Shown one piece after another: positions 10,344 to 20,556 of a DNA stretch of 36,535 nt (position 1 is its first letter; each line of letters starts with the position of its first letter). A model generated the notes under the pieces. It was not told the DNA's origin, ran no database searches, and worked only from the letters and a program-made list of their open reading frames with translations. Source of the DNA: Diphasiastrum complanatum (taxonomy: Eukaryota; Streptophyta; Lycopodiopsida; Lycopodiales; Lycopodiaceae); NCBI GenBank assembly GCA_029204225.1, contig MU835764.1, positions 1 through 36,535 of the forward strand, written 5' to 3'. The position numbers and the translations under genes were made by a program.

Positions 10344-10870
10344 TGTCACGACTTAAAATACTATTGGCCAAGTCTTACCTAGTGGGCTCCACCTCAGTAT
10401 CTTGCATAGTTAGAATAATAAGTGCGAGGGCACTGGCGTCCTGCATGTGTAAGCCCAACCCAATGAGCATGCAAAATGGCTAGGTAGAATCTGAACAAAG
10501 ACTTGGGGCCTAAATAGAATAAAATAATAAAAAACTCCAAAGTCAAGTTACATGGTTCTAAGTTGAGGGAATCTCACATGAATCATGTGAGTTTGGTCCT
10601 CTTTCCTCGTCTTATTGAACCATTAGATTGCAATCATTTTAGTTTGAATGGCTAAGATTAGGATTCTAGCCAATGAGAGCCAAGATGGCCTCCCCTCTCA
10701 ACTATATAAGGAGGCCATTTTCCATTGTAAAGCATCATCTCTATTCTTAATAAAGCTCTAGCCCTTTCTATTTCTAGCTCCATCTCTAGCTATCTCTCTC
10801 TCTCCTTCCTTGGTTGGGATCGAATAGTTTGGGGAAGGTGCTCGGGCCTCCCAAGCCTTTCCTAACCAAG

Positions 10871-10987
<117 letters not shown>

Positions 10988-11145
10988 GTCTCTATGCTGG
11001 GATAAAATCGCTTTGGGTAGGTGCTCGAGCCCCCAAAGCCTTTCTCAACCTAGGAATTTTTGCTCTCTCTTCTCTCCTCTATCTAAGTAGTGACTGAATA
11101 GTTTGGAGAAGGTGCTCGAGCCTCCCAAACCTCTCGCAAATTGGA

Positions 11146-11296
<151 letters not shown>

Positions 11297-11365
11297 TGCT
11301 ATACAGGTGAAGGCGAGGTTGCCGCTCACAACGGCGAACCTCTATGCTACATTGATGAGACAACA

Positions 11366-12185
11366 TTGTTCATCTGGATGTGATGAAGTGAGAGGTTGCT
11401 CCTGAATCAAGGATCACCTCTTGTGTGTCAGATGTCGAGGCTATACACACATCTGTACACAAATAGGCTGTCGAATTACCATTGTTCAACCTTTCTTCAC
11501 GCATCTTCGAGCTTTCGGACTCTTCAACGTAGGATGAACTGTTGTCGTTCTCCATTTTGTCTTGAGGCTGCTTGTTTCTCGTATTCTGGTAGCAATCCAT
11601 GGCTACATGACCTTTCTTGTGGCAATGAATGCATTTGATCTTCGAGTTCAGCCAACATGAATCAACTATGTATCCTTTGCATCTACATCTCACGCACATC
11701 TGTCTTTTCACCATCTTCCTATCTTTGCTTTTCTTTTTTCTTCCATTTGCCTTTGTTGGCTCTCTCTATCTGCTGGTCTCGATCCTGCTTTCGATCTAAC
11801 TCCCTCTTAGGCTTGAACTTCTTCTTCAGTTTTTCCTTGTTGCTGTAGAGAGCCTGATTAAAGTTGTCCTTGTGATCAAGGTGCTCACGGGCTTGACTTC
11901 TTCTCGAATTTTGATCACTGCCTTTTCGAGAGTCATCTCTGGATCTTTTGCTAGCAACGTTCGGGTTGTCTGGAAAGATCTTGGTAAAGCTCTCAACAAG
12001 TAAGTGAGCTACTTCTCAACTGATACTGCATTGTCTATTTTAGCATTGTGTAATGAAAGGACCCAGGGCCATAGCCCTTCTCCCTTTAAAATGAGAGAGG
12101 TCTTCACCTTCCATGCTAGGAAGTTAGACCCGACTGAGTTGAGGATTGTGCAGATCTTCGACCGTATGCTGCTTATGGATGCCAT
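11366..12185 (-). pseudogene. copia gag and protease start (antisense)
   Basis: The minus strand begins at an ATG (12185) with MASISSIRSKICTIL, followed by GSNFLAWKVKTSLILKGEGLW, the usual N-terminal region of copia gag. A stop and a large internal deletion join this to the gag C-terminus (LVESFTKIFPDNPNV, then a long Lys/Arg-rich stretch), and to a canonical CCHC zinc knuckle CIHCHKKGHVAMDC near 11620. The aspartic protease starts with VILDSGATSHF near 11395, the catalytic DSGA motif, and is cut off by the gypsy LTR at 11363. A primer site lies 80 bases upstream of the ATG. It lies in the same orientation and order as the integrase-RNase H fragment at 5827-8150, so the two may be one element split by the gypsy insertion, but about 200 residues between them are missing. 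Confidence 0.75.
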
Positions 12186-12265
12186 TGTTGTGGACTGTGT
12201 TCTTCAGCTTGTTTTTCTGCTTCGTTGTTGTGATCGACTGATCTCTTGGATCTTAAAGTCTTTAT

Positions 12266-12277
12266 GCTCTGATAGGA
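12266..12277 (-). other. Degenerate primer-binding site, tRNA-Met type
   Basis: Minus-strand TCCTATCAGAGC keeps the TATCAGAGC core of the copia tRNA-Met site. It lies 80 bases upstream of the antisense gag start, a normal distance. Confidence 0.5.
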
Positions 12278-13169
12278 GAAAGAGGAGGTTTATGATCCAC
12301 ATTATCCAAATGTTGTTCAACATCGTTTCGGAATTGATCATTTTCATAATCAAAGCAGGTTATGGATCTTAGATTTTCATGGCAGCGACGTCTTTGTAGA
12401 TCTTCACCAAGTGTAGAACCAACCTTGCTAGCACAATTCTTCTGTAATTGTTTAAGAAAACTCCATCTCGCATAGAAGAAATGCCCCCATCTCTTTGCGT
12501 TGCTAATTCGCATGACCTCTCTATTGTTGGTACGTGTGCACTCTGTCGCAATTGCGTTTCAAGAATTCATGTGCTCGGCCAAATCCTCAACTTATGCCTC
12601 GGTCAAATACCTACTCGGCTCTTTCCCTCACGTGTCATGTGCCAAATCCCAAACTAATAGCAATAGAAATGAAGTAAAGCTAGAAGCAAGAAAATAACAA
12701 GACATTCATGATAGCATATCAATAGAAAGCTAGAAACAATGAGATCACATTGGAATTGCATTAGCAATGAAAGAAAGCGTACAATCAATGGAAATGGAGC
12801 ATTGATTCATGTGGATAGGGCACATGAGGCCTAGCAAAGTAAATCCCCATGGCTCACATTCACAAGGAAGCTAGAAGCTCTCACTTGTAAATGAGCCAAA
12901 AGATTCACAAATTGATGTCTCTTGCCTAGTTATAGACAATGCTCTCACTTAACTAAACTTAACTATCTTGAGGAATAGTTAGCGCTTGTTAAGTGTTATT
13001 TAGACTACATTGGGCCCTTATTGGCCTATTATCCTTATTGGTTACTTTCAAGGGTCTAAAGAGGGAACCGCCTTGTTCTTAAGGCTAATAGCTCATTTTG
13101 GGCCTACAAAGTTTACATTGGATATTATCCTGCATGTCTAAGCATGGATGTATTAACAGTACATGACAC
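12278..13169 (-). repeat. Probable LTR, reverse strand
   Basis: Minus-strand reading starts TGTCATGTACTG at 13169, has a TATA-like TCTATAACTAGG around 12925-12936 and reaches the primer site of the antisense copia at 12277. A purine tract AATAGGGGAAG (13170-13180) directly precedes its start, which suits a 3' LTR rather than a 5' LTR. Either it is an LTR shared by two units, like the gypsy LTR at 4056, or two different LTRs are fused, with a gypsy-like 3' LTR ending somewhere near 12650. No second copy in the window lets me fix the ends. Confidence 0.42.
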
Positions 13170-13189
13170 TTCCCCTATTAAACATCTTT

Positions 13190-14360
13190 GTCCTAAAAAA
13201 TGAAGATGCTTGTCTGATCAGCTTAATCGTCTCAGTGAAATAGTGACGATGGAAGATGTGTTGTCCAAAATTGTTGCATCGTTACAGATCCAAAGCTGCC
13301 GAATTGAATCCATTTTATTAGCTTTAGACTGCAATCCTTATTCCGTTGAAGGAAAAATGATGGTTGAAGAAGAGTTGGATGAAGCACCATATTGTTTGTG
13401 GGGAACCAATCTGCATGGAATGGACAGAGTATAATACCACAATATCCTCTTTTGTCCGCTTCTTCAACATCATACCAAATTGGTTGCTTATCCAATTCCC
13501 TTGGATTCTTGTTTTTGTCTTGCATCCGGATCTTCTGTTGTAGCTGGAAATCCGTGTTGTTTGCCAACTTGATGAAGAAAATTACAATTCTTCCATGAGC
13601 AATGGTAGTCATGAGTTGTTGTTCAAATAAATATGCTCCATATGAAGTAATCGACATTAAGAATGACACTTGATTGTATAATGAAACATTTCTCTGGGCA
13701 TATTGTTGACCAAAATATATTTCTTCAAACCTGGACAAATTTTCATTCAAATTTGGCCAAGACAAGTCAACTCCATTGAATTCTGATTCTGCTAGTTTGG
13801 ATTTTAAATGAAATTTACTGCAAAAATTAGTAAACCATAATTGGCCATGTATATGCCTGAAGCATTGATACAGGAGATCATATATGTATTCCAAGGTTGA
13901 ACCATGGAAATAACAATTCTGCCATTCTGATTCTCCCACTGTAGAAAAACATTGTTGACATTACTCAATCGAATATTTATCTTGTTAAAACTCACCGAGC
14001 AATGCAAACTTCTCCAAAAAAATTGATATAGATTGTTGGCATATTTAAAATCAGTTTTCAATAGAGTGTTGATTGAGTGAGAGAACATTCCCAATCATTA
14101 TTCACGTCCATATTTTTCAAATATACACGCGAATTAGATGCTGGTAGTTGAGTTCTAGAGAATCCATAGAGATAAGATTCTCCAATAGATGCCACTTGAA
14201 ACTCTTGTAAAGTGGATCCATAAAGCGTTGAACAATAATCCAAAGCACTGATACAAGTGTGGTATACTGTTTATGATATTTATCTATTTTTTTCGACATT
14301 TTTATGGAAAAGCTGGAAATGTGGTTATGTGATGCAGTGCCTAGCTGAGTTTTCACCTAT
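13190..14360 (-). pseudogene. Unrecognised degenerate coding-like region
   Basis: On the minus strand an open stretch of 235 codons runs from a GTG near 13939 to 13232, with further open pieces at 13804-14094, 14058-14243 and 14117-14356. I recognise no domain. Several frames overlap the same DNA, which weakens the case for any of them. Similar phrases recur (GRIVISMVQPWN near 13890, HGRIVIFFIKLANN near 13590), suggesting internal repetition. Its minus-strand end reads into a purine tract and LTR start at 13180, so I infer it is the 3' internal part of a retroelement rather than a host gene. Confidence 0.3.
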
Positions 14361-14816
14361 TTCTAATACTATGTACCGTGGTGATGTGTCGAGTTGCTGG
14401 TTGATGTTGGCAAGGCTTAATTAAGGCCCAGTTCTAAGGTCAAGACATTGCATATATGGCATTGCCTATGAGCATTTTTATTACTGAAGGCCTTTATATA
14501 TTTTTGGAGGCACTTTTTTGGCTTATCGACACTCCGTGTCGAGTTCGTTCCTAAGTTCCATTTAACTGGGGAAAAGGCCTAAAGCTTTTTTTCTAAGTTG
14601 CAAAAGATATATTTATGGGCCCTCTTCTAAGTTATGTAGGGCTGTCTTATTCTAAGGTCCCTAATTGACCTAGCTTCAACTTGGACGGGAAGATTTGATC
14701 TTCGAGCGTTCTTGCCAAGGCTGGCAACGAGCATTGTAAAATCGGACCATACCTTCTTCTTCCTCGAGTCTTCAATGACCAGCATGTTCTTTCTCTCTCA
14801 TTGAATAGGATTCGAG
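14361..14816. other. Unassigned DNA
   Basis: No gene visible. The stretch links the degenerate retroelement-like region to the 5' side of the WBP2-like copy. The last 100 bases or so could be upstream or 5' untranslated sequence of that copy. Confidence 0.35.
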
Positions 14817-14836
14817 CCTGCTCTCTCTCTCTTTCT

Positions 14837-14863
<27 letters not shown>
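14817..14863 (+). repeat. (CT)n-(GA)n inverted microsatellite
   Basis: A CT run (about 14820-14832) is followed after TTTCT by a GA run (to 14861). The two halves are complementary and can fold back. It lies 11 bases before the ATG at 14874. GA/CT-rich 5' untranslated regions are common in plant genes. Confidence 0.85.
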
Positions 14864-14867
<4 letters not shown>

Positions 14868-14873
14868 AGGGAG

Positions 14874-15402
14874 ATGGCGGTGAATCCACAGTTGTTTCCG
14901 AATGGGTTGCCCATGCCCTTTGAAGGCGAGCTTTTTGTGCTCACCCGCGAAGGTGTGGAGTGTCAAGCAGACAAGATCCCCGATATTCCAGGGGGAAGTT
15001 TTTCAGCAAAAGGAAAGCTATATTTTTCAAATGTTCACTTGATTTTTGTTGTTGACAAGCCGATCGGGAACCTCTTTGTTGTTGATATGCCATTGCTATT
15101 TATACATGAGGAGCGCTTCAATCAACCAATATTTTTATGCAATAATGTTTTAGGCAAAGTACATCCTGTGATCCCAGATGGGTCGAATAGGTCTTACGAT
15201 CTTTGCGTGAAAGTGACTTGTCACGATCCACAACACCCATATTGGATCTTTTTCCAACTGCCCAGTTGACGTGATCATTAGACATGCGTACATTGATCCA
15301 AATGATCCTACTAAACTGTATTTACAGTAGCCTGATGTGACTGGGTCTCAGCTTCGAAGACGGAACTACAGTGGTTCTGTTAGCGAGGAAGCCCAACTCT
15401 GA
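14874..15402 (+). pseudogene. WBP2-like GRAM-domain protein (UPF0664) retrocopy, broken
   Basis: The frame starts MAVNPQLFPNGLPMPFEGE and continues GVECQADKIPDIPGG, KAKG-like SAKGKLYFSNVHLIFV, and FNQPIFLCNNVLGKVHPVIP. This is the N-terminal GRAM-like half of the plant UPF0664/WW-domain-binding-protein-2 family, usually about 200 residues. At about 15235-15258 the reading frame shifts, and the family's C-terminus follows in another frame (15259-15402): PVDVIIRHAYIDPNDPTKLY, a stop, then SQLRRRNY. The middle, about 40-50 residues, is deleted or unrecognisable. No introns interrupt about 390 bases of coding sequence, so I infer a reverse-transcribed copy, although I see no clear poly(A) tail. 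Known plant members are small cytosolic proteins with a putative lipid-binding GRAM fold. This copy cannot make one. Confidence 0.75.
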
Positions 15403-15558
15403 TGTATGTGTCTTAGCTCGAGTATCAAAAAGTATGTCACAATAGCATGTAGATTTACACAGTTTGAGTTGTTGGGACAGTTTGAGATATTGCTAGTCCA
15501 TATGTGTCCCACATGTGTCTACATTAATCCAAGCACCTCCACTTCGAAACGTATCACA

Positions 15559-15653
15559 GGCAGACAAAATTCTATTCAAATCCAGGCAGACATAATTCTA
15601 TTCAAATCCAGGCAGTTTTCTATTCGGATCCAGGCAGCCAACATTCGAAGCCA
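15559..15653 (+). repeat. 26-bp minisatellite, four units
   Basis: Four head-to-tail units starting GGCAG and ending CCA: 15559-15584 and 15585-15610 (26 bases, nearly identical), 15611-15632 (22) and 15633-15653 (21). Core of the full unit is ATTCTATTCAAATCCA. Confidence 0.8.
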
Positions 15654-15771
15654 GGTCTGCAGCTATAATTATATGTTCTTCAACGTCCCTTTAGACACGA
15701 GCTATTGAATGTCAGACAAACAAACATTCGACCATACCAAAGAAATGTTCGAGTTGACCATTCAACATTCA

Positions 15772-15811
15772 CACTGATGTACGTGGCAGGTGACTACCAC
15801 GTACATCAGTG
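15772..15811. repeat. Perfect 15-bp inverted repeat (hairpin)
   Basis: CACTGATGTACGTGG (15772-15786) and its exact reverse complement (15797-15811) flank a 10-base loop. A direct repeat ACGTGGCAGGTGACT (15781-15795 and 15812-15826) overlaps it. ACGTGGC is the core of plant bZIP (ABRE/G-box type) sites, but any function is inference. Confidence 0.85.
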
Positions 15812-16958
15812 ACGTGGCAGGTGACTGCTGGCCATGTGTAACTCTTTCATGGTCTGCACAAGGCTGGACACAGGCCAGAACATACATCATCCTCCTATTG
15901 AAGTTTGAAGCTTGTCTTTAAGCTATTGAAGGGTAACTTTTTGAAGAACTGGTGACGTGAAGTTCCCACCATATTAGAAAAACACCATAACTACTTTCTC
16001 TAGAACTTATGTTTATTTCGAAGTGGCAGAGGCAGCATTTCACACCAAACTCTCTCTACGTAACAACAAACCATCGGATACCTCACCAAATATGACGTTT
16101 CAGATTTTATGGGCATTCTGCCTGTTTCCTCAAACACACATATAGTAGAGCCCATGCTCATTTTTCATTAATTCATTCATTATTCTGCATGGTAGAAAGC
16201 AAGAGTTGTTTTCTCTTCTGTCTGAGCTATTATGGCAGAATAAAATATTGTCTACTGTCTTCGTTGGCTTGAATCAATGCAATGACATGCCAACCTTGTA
16301 TATGTAGTCTGTATTTTCGTAAGAATTTGAAGGAGTGGGTGATAGACACTTCTGGTTTCTCAAGAACGTTATACTGCATTTCAGTTTCTTGTCGAATGAA
16401 TCACACCCCTGTTGTCATTGTCTATTCTGACTGATCCTAGAAAATTCATGGTGATTCTTCAGAATAATGGATTCTATGCTATGCATGGATTTATAATTAG
16501 AACTAGACCTAGTAATTGATTGAACTATGTTGTGTTTGGAACTGCTTTATCAGAATAAGTGAGTAGCAAGTTTATGAAGACTGTTGAGGGTCGACATAGT
16601 CCATTGTAAGCATTGCCTGTAGCAGTCATTTGTTGGCCTTGTGGCATTCTTGTTTTGGCTAAGTTCAGATCTAAACGGTGAAGCGTGTGATCTTACTACT
16701 GTGGCGATGTCTAATTATTCCGAGTTCTTACTCTTTTCTGAAATCTGGATTTCTTGGTTGAACTGTCTGAATATCTTTCTTGGTGTCTGTTTGTACCATT
16801 CTCAATGGCGGTACTGGCCACCTACCTAGAATCAGACAACCAGCTTTACATTTCCATTTCACTGGACTTCAAAGATAAATCTTTTTATCTCACCAATAAT
16901 GACATAATACCTCTTTATGATGCTCCCTGTGGGAATGATAATCATTTATACTACACTT

Positions 16959-17760
16959 TTATTGATATTTTGGTTCAGTAACGCCACAAGTAGGATTTTC
17001 ATGGATTAATAAAATCTCTTCATTTCTACCAGTATCCATGTTGAATACCTCATACTCCATTAGATCATTGTCAAAAATAAAAATATTTTCAAAAGATTCC
17101 AAATCGAAATGAATTGGTTCGTAGATCGGATCCTTTAAATAGCTACTCAATTCCAAGCCATGAAGTATCGGTGCCATATAGTCCTCACTCTGAAATTTTG
17201 GTGAATGCCTTGATCGAGTTTCTTTGAGCATAGCAATATTCTCAATTTGATGATCCATAGTTGCTTGTTCATTGACCAGATTAAGGTATTGATGTAGGTC
17301 AAGTTCCGGACTTTGATGGTTGAAATGAAACTCGAAAGGACGTTCAATTATCTTCACATCCTGATCTGAATCTTGACTTTCATCTGAATTCTAATTTTCA
17401 CCATCTGTTGTTGCAACTTGATCCGAATCTTGAATTGGACTTTTGTTGCCTGCAAGTGTATTTGGGTCTAGGACTTCACTTTCATTGTCGCTCTGCTCAT
17501 CTGACTCATTTCATCGCTTCGCTCATCCGCTTTGTCGTTGTCACTTTGCTCATTAGACTCATTGCTAGGATCATCTTCATCTTCAGAAGTTTCTTCCCTT
17601 TCATGCACATGTGGTTGTCGATCCACTGATGCTTTAGTGTATACACTCACTTTCTGAATCCGCATCTTCATTTCCTCAAGCCACATGGATTGTTCTTTCA
17701 ACAAAATTCTCAAAGATGGAGGGAACGACTGATGTTCTCCACGCCATTTCTACTACTTAT
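16959..17760 (-). pseudogene. Unrecognised acidic protein remnant
   Basis: On the minus strand an open frame at 17713-17468 begins with a likely coiled, charged segment (MWLEEMKMRIQKVSVYT) and passes into a Glu/Asp/Ser-rich region (REETSEDEDDPSNESNEQSD). A frameshift near 17500 leads to a second frame with NESDEQSDNESEVLDPN and SDESQDSDQD, which runs, past one stop near 17393, into a 132-codon frame at 17357-16959: RPFEFHFNHQSPELDLHQYL, YMAPILHGLELSSYLKDPIY, FDNDLMEYEVFNMD. The acidic composition is maintained across frames, which argues for former coding. I recognise no family. It could be a host gene copy or an accessory frame of a transposon. Confidence 0.4.
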
Positions 17761-17850
17761 AGTCTTGGAAGATGAGTATCTCTTGGAAGATGGCCCTAAT
17801 CCTAGCTTATCCAACACTTAGTAAAAAACTGCCACAATATGACTAAATGT

Positions 17851-17963
17851 AATATATGACATCAAAACTAAATCTTCTCTAGACTTCTAAATTTTGAAAC
17901 TTCATGCAATATATGACATCAAAACCAAGTCCTCTCTAGACCTCTGAATTTTGACACTTCTAG
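17851..17963 (+). repeat. 57-bp tandem duplication
   Basis: Two head-to-tail copies, 17851-17907 and 17908 to about 17963, each starting AATATATGACATCAAAAC and containing TCTCTAGAC and AATTTTGA. They differ at a few positions, mostly transitions. Confidence 0.75.
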
Positions 17964-17981
17964 AACCTTTAGAAAATAGTA

Positions 17982-18304
17982 ATGTTACTATTTAGGCCTC
18001 TACACAAGTGGAGAAACTTATCTCTAAGTTTACTTATGAGTTTTGGCCCCAAATTGCCAATAATATTGAAGTATTGTTCACAAATTTTCACACTCCACAC
18101 ACCCAGACAGAAGGAACAAACAGCAAACCAACCGCCACATCATGGCCATGGAGTGGGGGCATCTATGGCCAAGGGAGAGATGACGGCAAAACCAAAGGAG
18201 AGCGCGACAACGAGATGAGGTCAATGGTGAGCCAAGGGGAAGAACAAGCACTAGAATCCAATAACAAACTTAAAAAAGCCATCAAAAGAAGCCGAAAAAA
18301 TTGA
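17982..18304 (+). other. Unrecognised short open frame region
   Basis: A 98-codon frame (18008-18304) reads MEKLISKFTYEFWPQIANNI, then a Gly/Lys/Arg-rich stretch ending KKAIKRSRKN. I know no family for it and see no promoter, intron or conserved motif. The start could resemble a fragment of a larger transposon protein. It may be chance. Confidence 0.2.
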
Positions 18305-18838
<534 letters not shown>

Positions 18839-19260
18839 GATGTCATTGAGCACACATTAAAGATTTGGAAATGAAGCTAAATAATTTATGACTCACTTTG
18901 AAAACAAGGTATACTATTTTCCAAATGAAGGGTGGGTAGGGAAAGTAGCCTGGCAAAAATGGAGAGAAAATGGGGGTCAACGACTTGTATTGTCTTCAAA
19001 AGACCAATAAGAATACACTCATGAGTGATCAACCTTGGCCATCATTGTGAAGTTAAAAGTGTCACAACCAAGGCTGCCAAAAAACTTCGGAATCAAGCCT
19101 TTTGCCTGCTGTTCAAATAAGCTTTTTTCAACTTATCATTACCAATAATCTCCACAGGAACAGAAGCCATTCTTAAAATGGTGGTTTCTGTTTGCATCCA
19201 TCACACTGATGTCACACCCAACAATGTTTGAGATGATCTTTGTGGCATTGTGATAGTCAC

Positions 19261-19269
19261 CGCACACCC
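19261..19269. repeat. Target-site duplication, left copy
   Basis: CGCACACCC pairs with CGCACACCT at 19871-19879, 8 of 9 positions with one C/T change. Removing the MITE and one copy restores a continuous DYW reading (NIQVCGDYH). Confidence 0.75.
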
Positions 19270-19870
19270 GGGCCTTAGCATTTTGTGAGTAAATTTTTTG
19301 CGAGTTTTGTGAGTTTCTTTCCTGCCATCATTCAACAAAAAGATAGCACATTGTGTGCCACCCTTTTTATGCTACTACTTCAATGTTTATTATTAAGAAT
19401 GTGGTTTGGTACATAGTTAAAGATCCCACTAAGTAAAAAAAAATTCAAATTAATTTTTTTTTTGTAGCCAGTCCAAAAAGCACGTCGGCATGCTATCTGG
19501 GTTGGCTGCAAAAAAAATTTCATTTCATATAGCATGTCAGCGTGCTATCTTGGTTGGTTGCAAAAAAAATTTCTCATTTCATATAGCATGCCAACGTGCT
19601 TATTTAAACACTGTAATTTTATTTTTAGTTGTTTTACTTAGCACGTCGGCTTACTATGTTGGGAGGTTTAAATAAATATTCTGAAATAATATTTTTACTC
19701 AAAATTCGGTTCTCGAATGTGTCAAAATAGCTTTTCTATTTTATAATTTACTTGGCTAACACACCGGCATGCAAGCTGAATTAGCACACCATGTGCTACC
19801 ATTTTGTTGGAGCATGTCATGGAAGAAACGCAAAACTCGCAAAAAATTTACTCGTAGAATGTCAAAACCT
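19270..19870. mobile_element. Mutator-type MITE (non-autonomous DNA transposon)
   Basis: A 601-base element with imperfect terminal inverted repeats of about 88 bases: 19270-19358 and 19784-19870. Both contain, in inverted orientation, the shared block GAGTAAATTTTTTGCGAG and a TAGCACAT-GTGTGC block. It is flanked by a 9-bp duplication and lies inside the DYW domain of a PPR pseudogene, whose coding continues on both sides, so the ends are well fixed. It encodes no transposase. Long inverted repeats with 9-bp duplications are the signature of Mutator-like elements; an 8-bp duplication (hAT) is the alternative if the ninth base is chance. Confidence 0.8.
19479..19601 (+). repeat. 52-54-bp tandem repeats inside the MITE
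   Basis: Units 19479-19530 and 19531-19584 plus a partial third (19585-19601). Each starts with an imperfect palindrome of the type AGCATGTCAGCGTGCT and continues TTGGYTGCAAAAAAAATTT. A related AGCACGTCGGC word recurs near 19638. Confidence 0.8.
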
Positions 19871-19879
19871 CGCACACCT
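19871..19879. repeat. Target-site duplication, right copy
   Basis: CGCACACCT, partner of the copy at 19261-19269. Confidence 0.75.
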
Positions 19880-20556
19880 GAATATTCGTTTTGATGCGAA
19901 TAGGTGTCCCAAAAGGCGTGTTGATGAGCCCAAAAGCAATGGCCTGCTTCTCACTATGTCCACACAAAGCATTCTCCTTCTCCTCGTCCTCCACATCATC
20001 CAACACAAAGCTTAAATTAGGTTTATACCCTATCATCGTCATCAACCCTACCAATCTATATAGTTCAATGTTTGAATCTCCTTGCTTTGTATATGGGTTG
20101 CATCACCTACAACAAAGGCATACAGTTGGTTATCAAATTCGATCCAGCTGCACCCAGGCACTTTTTTCACACCTGGCTCCTTCATTTGATTTTTGATCTT
20201 TGCTAACTCATCCTTCTTACCAACATCTGCATAGACGTTTGATAGCAGCACATAAGGTGCAGCATTTTTTGCGTCCAACTTCACAACACAATCAAAGGCA
20301 TGTCTTCCTATTTCTGCATGGCCATGGTTTCTAGCAGCACCAAGCAAAGTTATCCAAACCACACTATTAGACTGAATTGGCATTTTGTTAATAAAGAGCT
20401 CAGCATCGGCTAAGCACCCTACACGCCCTAGAAGATCAACCATATATGCATAGTGCTCCTTGGTTGGTGTGACGCCCTGATTTTTACACATGTAATCAAA
20501 GAAATAACGACCTTGATCTACTAAGCTAGAATGGGCACATGCACAAAGCTACACTA

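Larger units (their letters stand above)
15403..16958. other. Unassigned DNA, apart from a minisatellite and a hairpin
   Basis: The first part may be 3' untranslated sequence of the WBP2-like copy. Apart from the minisatellite (15559-15653) and hairpin (15772-15811) I see no supported feature. Short frames at 15406-15708, 16641-16829 and 16754-16981 show no family resemblance. Confidence 0.4.
19139..20556 (-). pseudogene. DYW-class PPR protein, C-terminal pseudogene split by a MITE
   Basis: Minus strand. From 20556 the frame reads CACAHSSLVDQGRYFFDYM, YMVDLLGRVGCLADAELFI and WITLLGAARNHG, the last PPR repeats. Then come YVLLSNVYADVGKKDELAKI and VPGCSWIEFDNQLYAFVVGD (E motifs), GYKPNLSFVLDDVEDEEKE, and the DYW domain HSEKQAIAFGLINTPFGTPI. 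The domain breaks at 19879 and resumes at 19269 with [28 protein letters not shown] and the terminal CSCGDYW, stop at 19139-19141. DYW PPR proteins edit organellar RNA by C-to-U deamination; HSE and the CxxC Cys are zinc ligands. Here VCGDCH has become VCGDYH, so one ligand is lost, there is a frameshift near 20050, and about 600 bases of MITE interrupt the domain. The N-terminal PPR array is replaced by copia DNA at 20557. Confidence 0.9.

Noticed and set aside
13210-13434. Plus-strand gene SDQLNRLSEIV...
   Set aside because: No homologue recognised, no upstream ATG in frame, and it overlaps the antisense frame; probably chance.
15559-15653. CRISPR-like array
   Set aside because: Units are directly adjacent without unique spacers, in a plant genome; it is a minisatellite.
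19479-19601. CRISPR-like palindromic repeats
   Set aside because: Whole units are repeated, there are no unique spacers, and they lie inside a MITE.
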